A stretch of 64,000 bases of DNA from Parachryseolinea silvisoli (GTDB taxonomy: Bacteria; Bacteroidota; Bacteroidia; Cytophagales; Cyclobacteriaceae): contig NZ_JAIOAO010000003.1 in NCBI RefSeq assembly GCF_021190955.1, forward strand, positions 310,001 to 374,000, given 5' to 3'. Made by a program: the position numbers and the translations under genes. Below are positions 61,910 through 64,000 of this stretch, piece after piece. Under the pieces are notes generated by a model. That model did not search any database. It was not told the origin of the DNA and saw only the letters and a program-made list of their open reading frames with translations. How positions within the stretch are numbered: the stretch's first letter is position 1; each line of letters begins with the position of its first letter.

Positions 61910-63968
61910 GCGGTGTATCATCGGCATGCTGGTCCTGTTGGGAACCCATGCCGCCGCGCAGGACTCCCTGCGGGTAGCAGACCGTGGCGATGCCCTTGCC
62001 GTGATCGTACGTCCGTCGGCGGATTCCATCACCCTGCGGTGGGCGCCCCTCACCGTGGGCCACTGGATGACCGCCAACAAGTATGGCTACACCGTTGAAC
62101 GATTCACGCTCGTGCGCAATGGAAAAGTACTGCGCCCCGTAGAACGCAAAGCCCTGACCACCGCGCCCCTCAAGCCGCTGCCCGAAGCCGGCTGGGAAAA
62201 ATTTATCAGCAATAAATACGGACTCGTGGCCGCGCAAGCCCTCTATGGTGAAACCTTCGAGCTGAACATCGAGCAAAGCGACATCACCCAAATCGTAAAC
62301 AAGGCAAAAGAAAACGACCAGCGTTTTTCTATCGCCCTGTTCTGCGCCGATATGTCGCCCGCCGTTGCCAAAGCCGAAGGATTATACCTCAGTGACAAAC
62401 ACATCGAGAAGAATGTAAAATACCTCTACCGCATTACTGTCGTCACCCCTACCGATACCCTGCGCGGCAGCGCCTTTGTCGATGCCGCCCAGAAGTATAT
62501 ACTGCCCGGCCTGACCGACCTCACCGGCGAAACCGCCGGCAACGTGGTGACCCTGCGCTGGAACCAGCAGGAGCACGCCAGCCTCTATACCACCTATATC
62601 ATCGAGCGCTCGGAAGATGGTAAAACCTATACCGACATCACCGACGTGGCCGGCGTGGCGCTGAGCAAAAAGGGTACAGAGAGCAAATATCAATACGCCG
62701 TCGACACGCTCGCATCGCTCGACAAACCCTACAGCTACCGCATCAAAGGCCGCACGCCGTTTGGCGAGTCCGGCCCCATTTCCAACATCGTGCAGGTAAA
62801 GGGACATAAAGTCGTTACCTCCAGCGTATTCATTACCTCCGCCCTCAGCACCGACAACAAAAGCATCGACCTGGCATGGGAATTTCCCGAAGCCGACAAC
62901 GATGCCTTAGCCGGGTTTGAAGTAACACGCTCCCCAAAATCCTCCGGGCCGTATAAGACGATTCACAAAGGCCTGCTCCCGCCGGCCTCGCGTATCTTCA
63001 AAGATACCAGCCCTGAGCAGTCCAACTATTACAAGCTGAAAGCAAAGACACTGGACGGAACCGAGATCCTCTCCATGCCCTTCCTGGCACTGCTGGTAGA
63101 CAGCATACCCCCGGTACAGCCCGTCGGCCTGAAAGGTAAAGTAGACGATGCCGGCAATGTCAGTATCAGCTGGAAACCCAACCCCGACAACGACATCTAC
63201 GGCTACCGCATATACCGCGCCTACTATCAAACCGAAGAATTCTCCCTCAAGACGGGCGAGCCGCTGAAAGATACCGTCTTCACCGACAAGGTAGAATTGA
63301 AAAGCCTGAACGAAAAGATTCACTACCGCGTCATGGCCATCGACCGCAACCAAAACCACTCCATTCTGTCAGAGATCTTGAGCCTGGCGTTGCCCGACAA
63401 GGTGCCGCCCATGCCACCCGTTTGGTTACCGGTAAAGTCTACCAAAGATGGCGTCGTGTTGCGCTGGACGCCCAGCGGCAGTGTGGACGTGGTGAGATAT
63501 GAACTATACCGCAAAGGCGACCAGGGCCAATGGATCCGGCTCACGTCGGTCGCATCCGGCACCGACACGTTGTATACCTACACCGATCGGAACCTGCAAA
63601 GCAGCACCGTACAATATTATACCGTGGTCGCTGTTGACGAAGCCGGCCTCGAATCGCCGCCCGACGCCGTCGTGTCGGGATTCCGCCTGACAGGCCCCAA
63701 GCCGCCGGTTACCGTCAGCACGCCGACCATCGATCGCGCAAACAAAAAAATCGCGCTCCGCTGGACGTATGACGAGCAGCGCGTCACCGCCTATCGTGTG
63801 TATAAAAAGACCAACGATGAACCGCTCATGCTATACCGCACCGTAAAGGAAAATAGCTTTACCGATAGCGGCATGATTCCCGGAAAGAAATACAGCTACC
63901 AGGTGATGGCCGTATTCGACAACGGTGCTTTATCCGATATGGGTAAACTGATTGTATTGGAGTTCTAA
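61893..63968 (+). CDS. Secreted multi-fibronectin type III protein
   Basis: The protein has 691 residues from the ATG at 61893 (signal peptide MPYRIKRCIIGMLVLLGTHAAAQ), overlapping the preceding stop by 17 bases; 61875 is an alternative. After an N-terminal domain (~25-205) come five fnIII domains in tandem, each with the usual V-x-L-x-W and Y-x-x-x-V/R-x-x-x-x-x-G pattern (e.g. NVVTLRWNQQEHASLYTTYI, SIDLAWEFPEADNDALAGFEV, NVSISWKPNPDNDIYGYRIYR, GVVLRWTPSGSVDVVRYELY, KIALRWTYDEQRVTAYRVYK). It belongs to the same operon as the toxin-bearing protein and is probably exposed on the cell. No T9SS tail is visible. Confidence 0.8.
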   Translation: MPYRIKRCIIGMLVLLGTHAAAQDSLRVADRGDALAVIVRPSADSITLRWAPLTVGHWMTANKYGYTVERFTLVRNGKVLRPVERKALTTAPLKPLPEAGWEKFISNKYGLVAAQALYGETFELNIEQSDITQIVNKAKENDQRFSIALFCADMSPAVAKAEGLYLSDKHIEKNVKYLYRITVVTPTDTLRGSAFVDAAQKYILPGLTDLTGETAGNVVTLRWNQQEHASLYTTYIIERSEDGKTYTDITDVAGVALSKKGTESKYQYAVDTLASLDKPYSYRIKGRTPFGESGPISNIVQVKGHKVVTSSVFITSALSTDNKSIDLAWEFPEADNDALAGFEVTRSPKSSGPYKTIHKGLLPPASRIFKDTSPEQSNYYKLKAKTLDGTEILSMPFLALLVDSIPPVQPVGLKGKVDDAGNVSISWKPNPDNDIYGYRIYRAYYQTEEFSLKTGEPLKDTVFTDKVELKSLNEKIHYRVMAIDRNQNHSILSEILSLALPDKVPPMPPVWLPVKSTKDGVVLRWTPSGSVDVVRYELYRKGDQGQWIRLTSVASGTDTLYTYTDRNLQSSTVQYYTVVAVDEAGLESPPDAVVSGFRLTGPKPPVTVSTPTIDRANKKIALRWTYDEQRVTAYRVYKKTNDEPLMLYRTVKENSFTDSGMIPGKKYSYQVMAVFDNGALSDMGKLIVLEF

Positions 63969-63985
63969 CGACGTTTGAAAATAAG

Positions 63986-64000
63986 ATGATACCGAAAATG
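63986..64000 (+). CDS. Possible start of the next operon gene (cut by the window edge)
   Basis: An ATG at 63986 opens a frame (MIPKM) 17 bases after the fnIII stop. Only five codons are visible, so this is a guess from spacing. Confidence 0.25.

Noticed and set aside
48843-63968. T9SS export of the toxin-bearing protein
   Set aside because: None of these proteins ends in a type A or type B T9SS domain that I can see.
1-64000. tRNA, rRNA, CRISPR arrays, insertion sequences
   Set aside because: No cloverleaf, rRNA-like, spacer-repeat or transposase signature was found by eye.

Overview
The window comes from a Bacteroidota chromosome. It carries type IX secretion (T9SS) C-terminal sorting domains, a SusC/SusD pair behind an ECF sigma/FecR pair, a PorP/SprF-like protein, DinB and DUF2306 proteins, and promoters of the Bacteroidota form (TAnnTTTG around -7, TTG/TTTG around -33). 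GC content is near 50% and most genes lack a strong Shine-Dalgarno sequence. A soil or environmental member of the Cytophagales (Chryseolinea/Ohtaekwangia-like) is my best guess, but this is inference. I saw no rRNA, tRNA, CRISPR array, IS element or prophage.

Layout. 1-7.3 kb: the end of a T9SS-secreted FG-GAP protein, a frameshifted EmrB-type MFS exporter, DinB and VOC proteins, a GNAT and TPR gene pair, and an acyltransferase remnant. 7.4-14.4 kb: ECF sigma factor, FecR, SusC and SusD (nutrient uptake with trans-envelope signalling). 14.5-20.5 kb: a broken Tat-SDR remnant, a TonB-dependent siderophore-type receptor, and a PadR/FtsX-like permease operon with an iterated operator. 20.6-24.5 kb: a large T9SS-exported sugar dehydrogenase-like protein with Ig, CBM6, PKD and CBM35-like modules. 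24.9-27.6 kb: a four-gene cassette with two DUF2589-type proteins, an unknown protein and a SxGC (YkuD-like) peptidoglycan-active protein. 27.8-35.2 kb: GNAT-MarR, TetR, an unknown lipid-envelope type protein, an orphan permease, an AlkB plus 2OG-oxygenase DNA-repair operon, and an AraC regulator. 35.7-42.0 kb: a T9SS type-B cargo, PorP/SprF, a PorE-like protein without OmpA domain, and a histidine kinase in one tight operon. 42-48.5 kb: small redox and regulatory units (TetR/DUF2306, Crp-Fnr/SDR/NMO, DoxX/SDR/AraC), each with a visible operator.

48.8-64 kb: a single co-directional operon. It encodes an outer-membrane-barrel-like protein, a 1806-residue secreted fnIII/metalloprotease protein whose C-terminus looks like a nucleotidyltransferase toxin, a 108-residue probable immunity protein, a HEAT-like secreted protein, a 1530-residue beta-rich secreted protein, a multi-fnIII protein, and the start of another gene at the right edge. 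This operon and the DUF2589 cassette are the two best candidates for an undescribed system.

Several genes are decayed: the MFS gene (one extra G in a G5 run), the Tat-SDR stub, the acyltransferase 3' end and a small membrane-protein fragment. The regulatory sites were read by eye and need experimental or comparative support.
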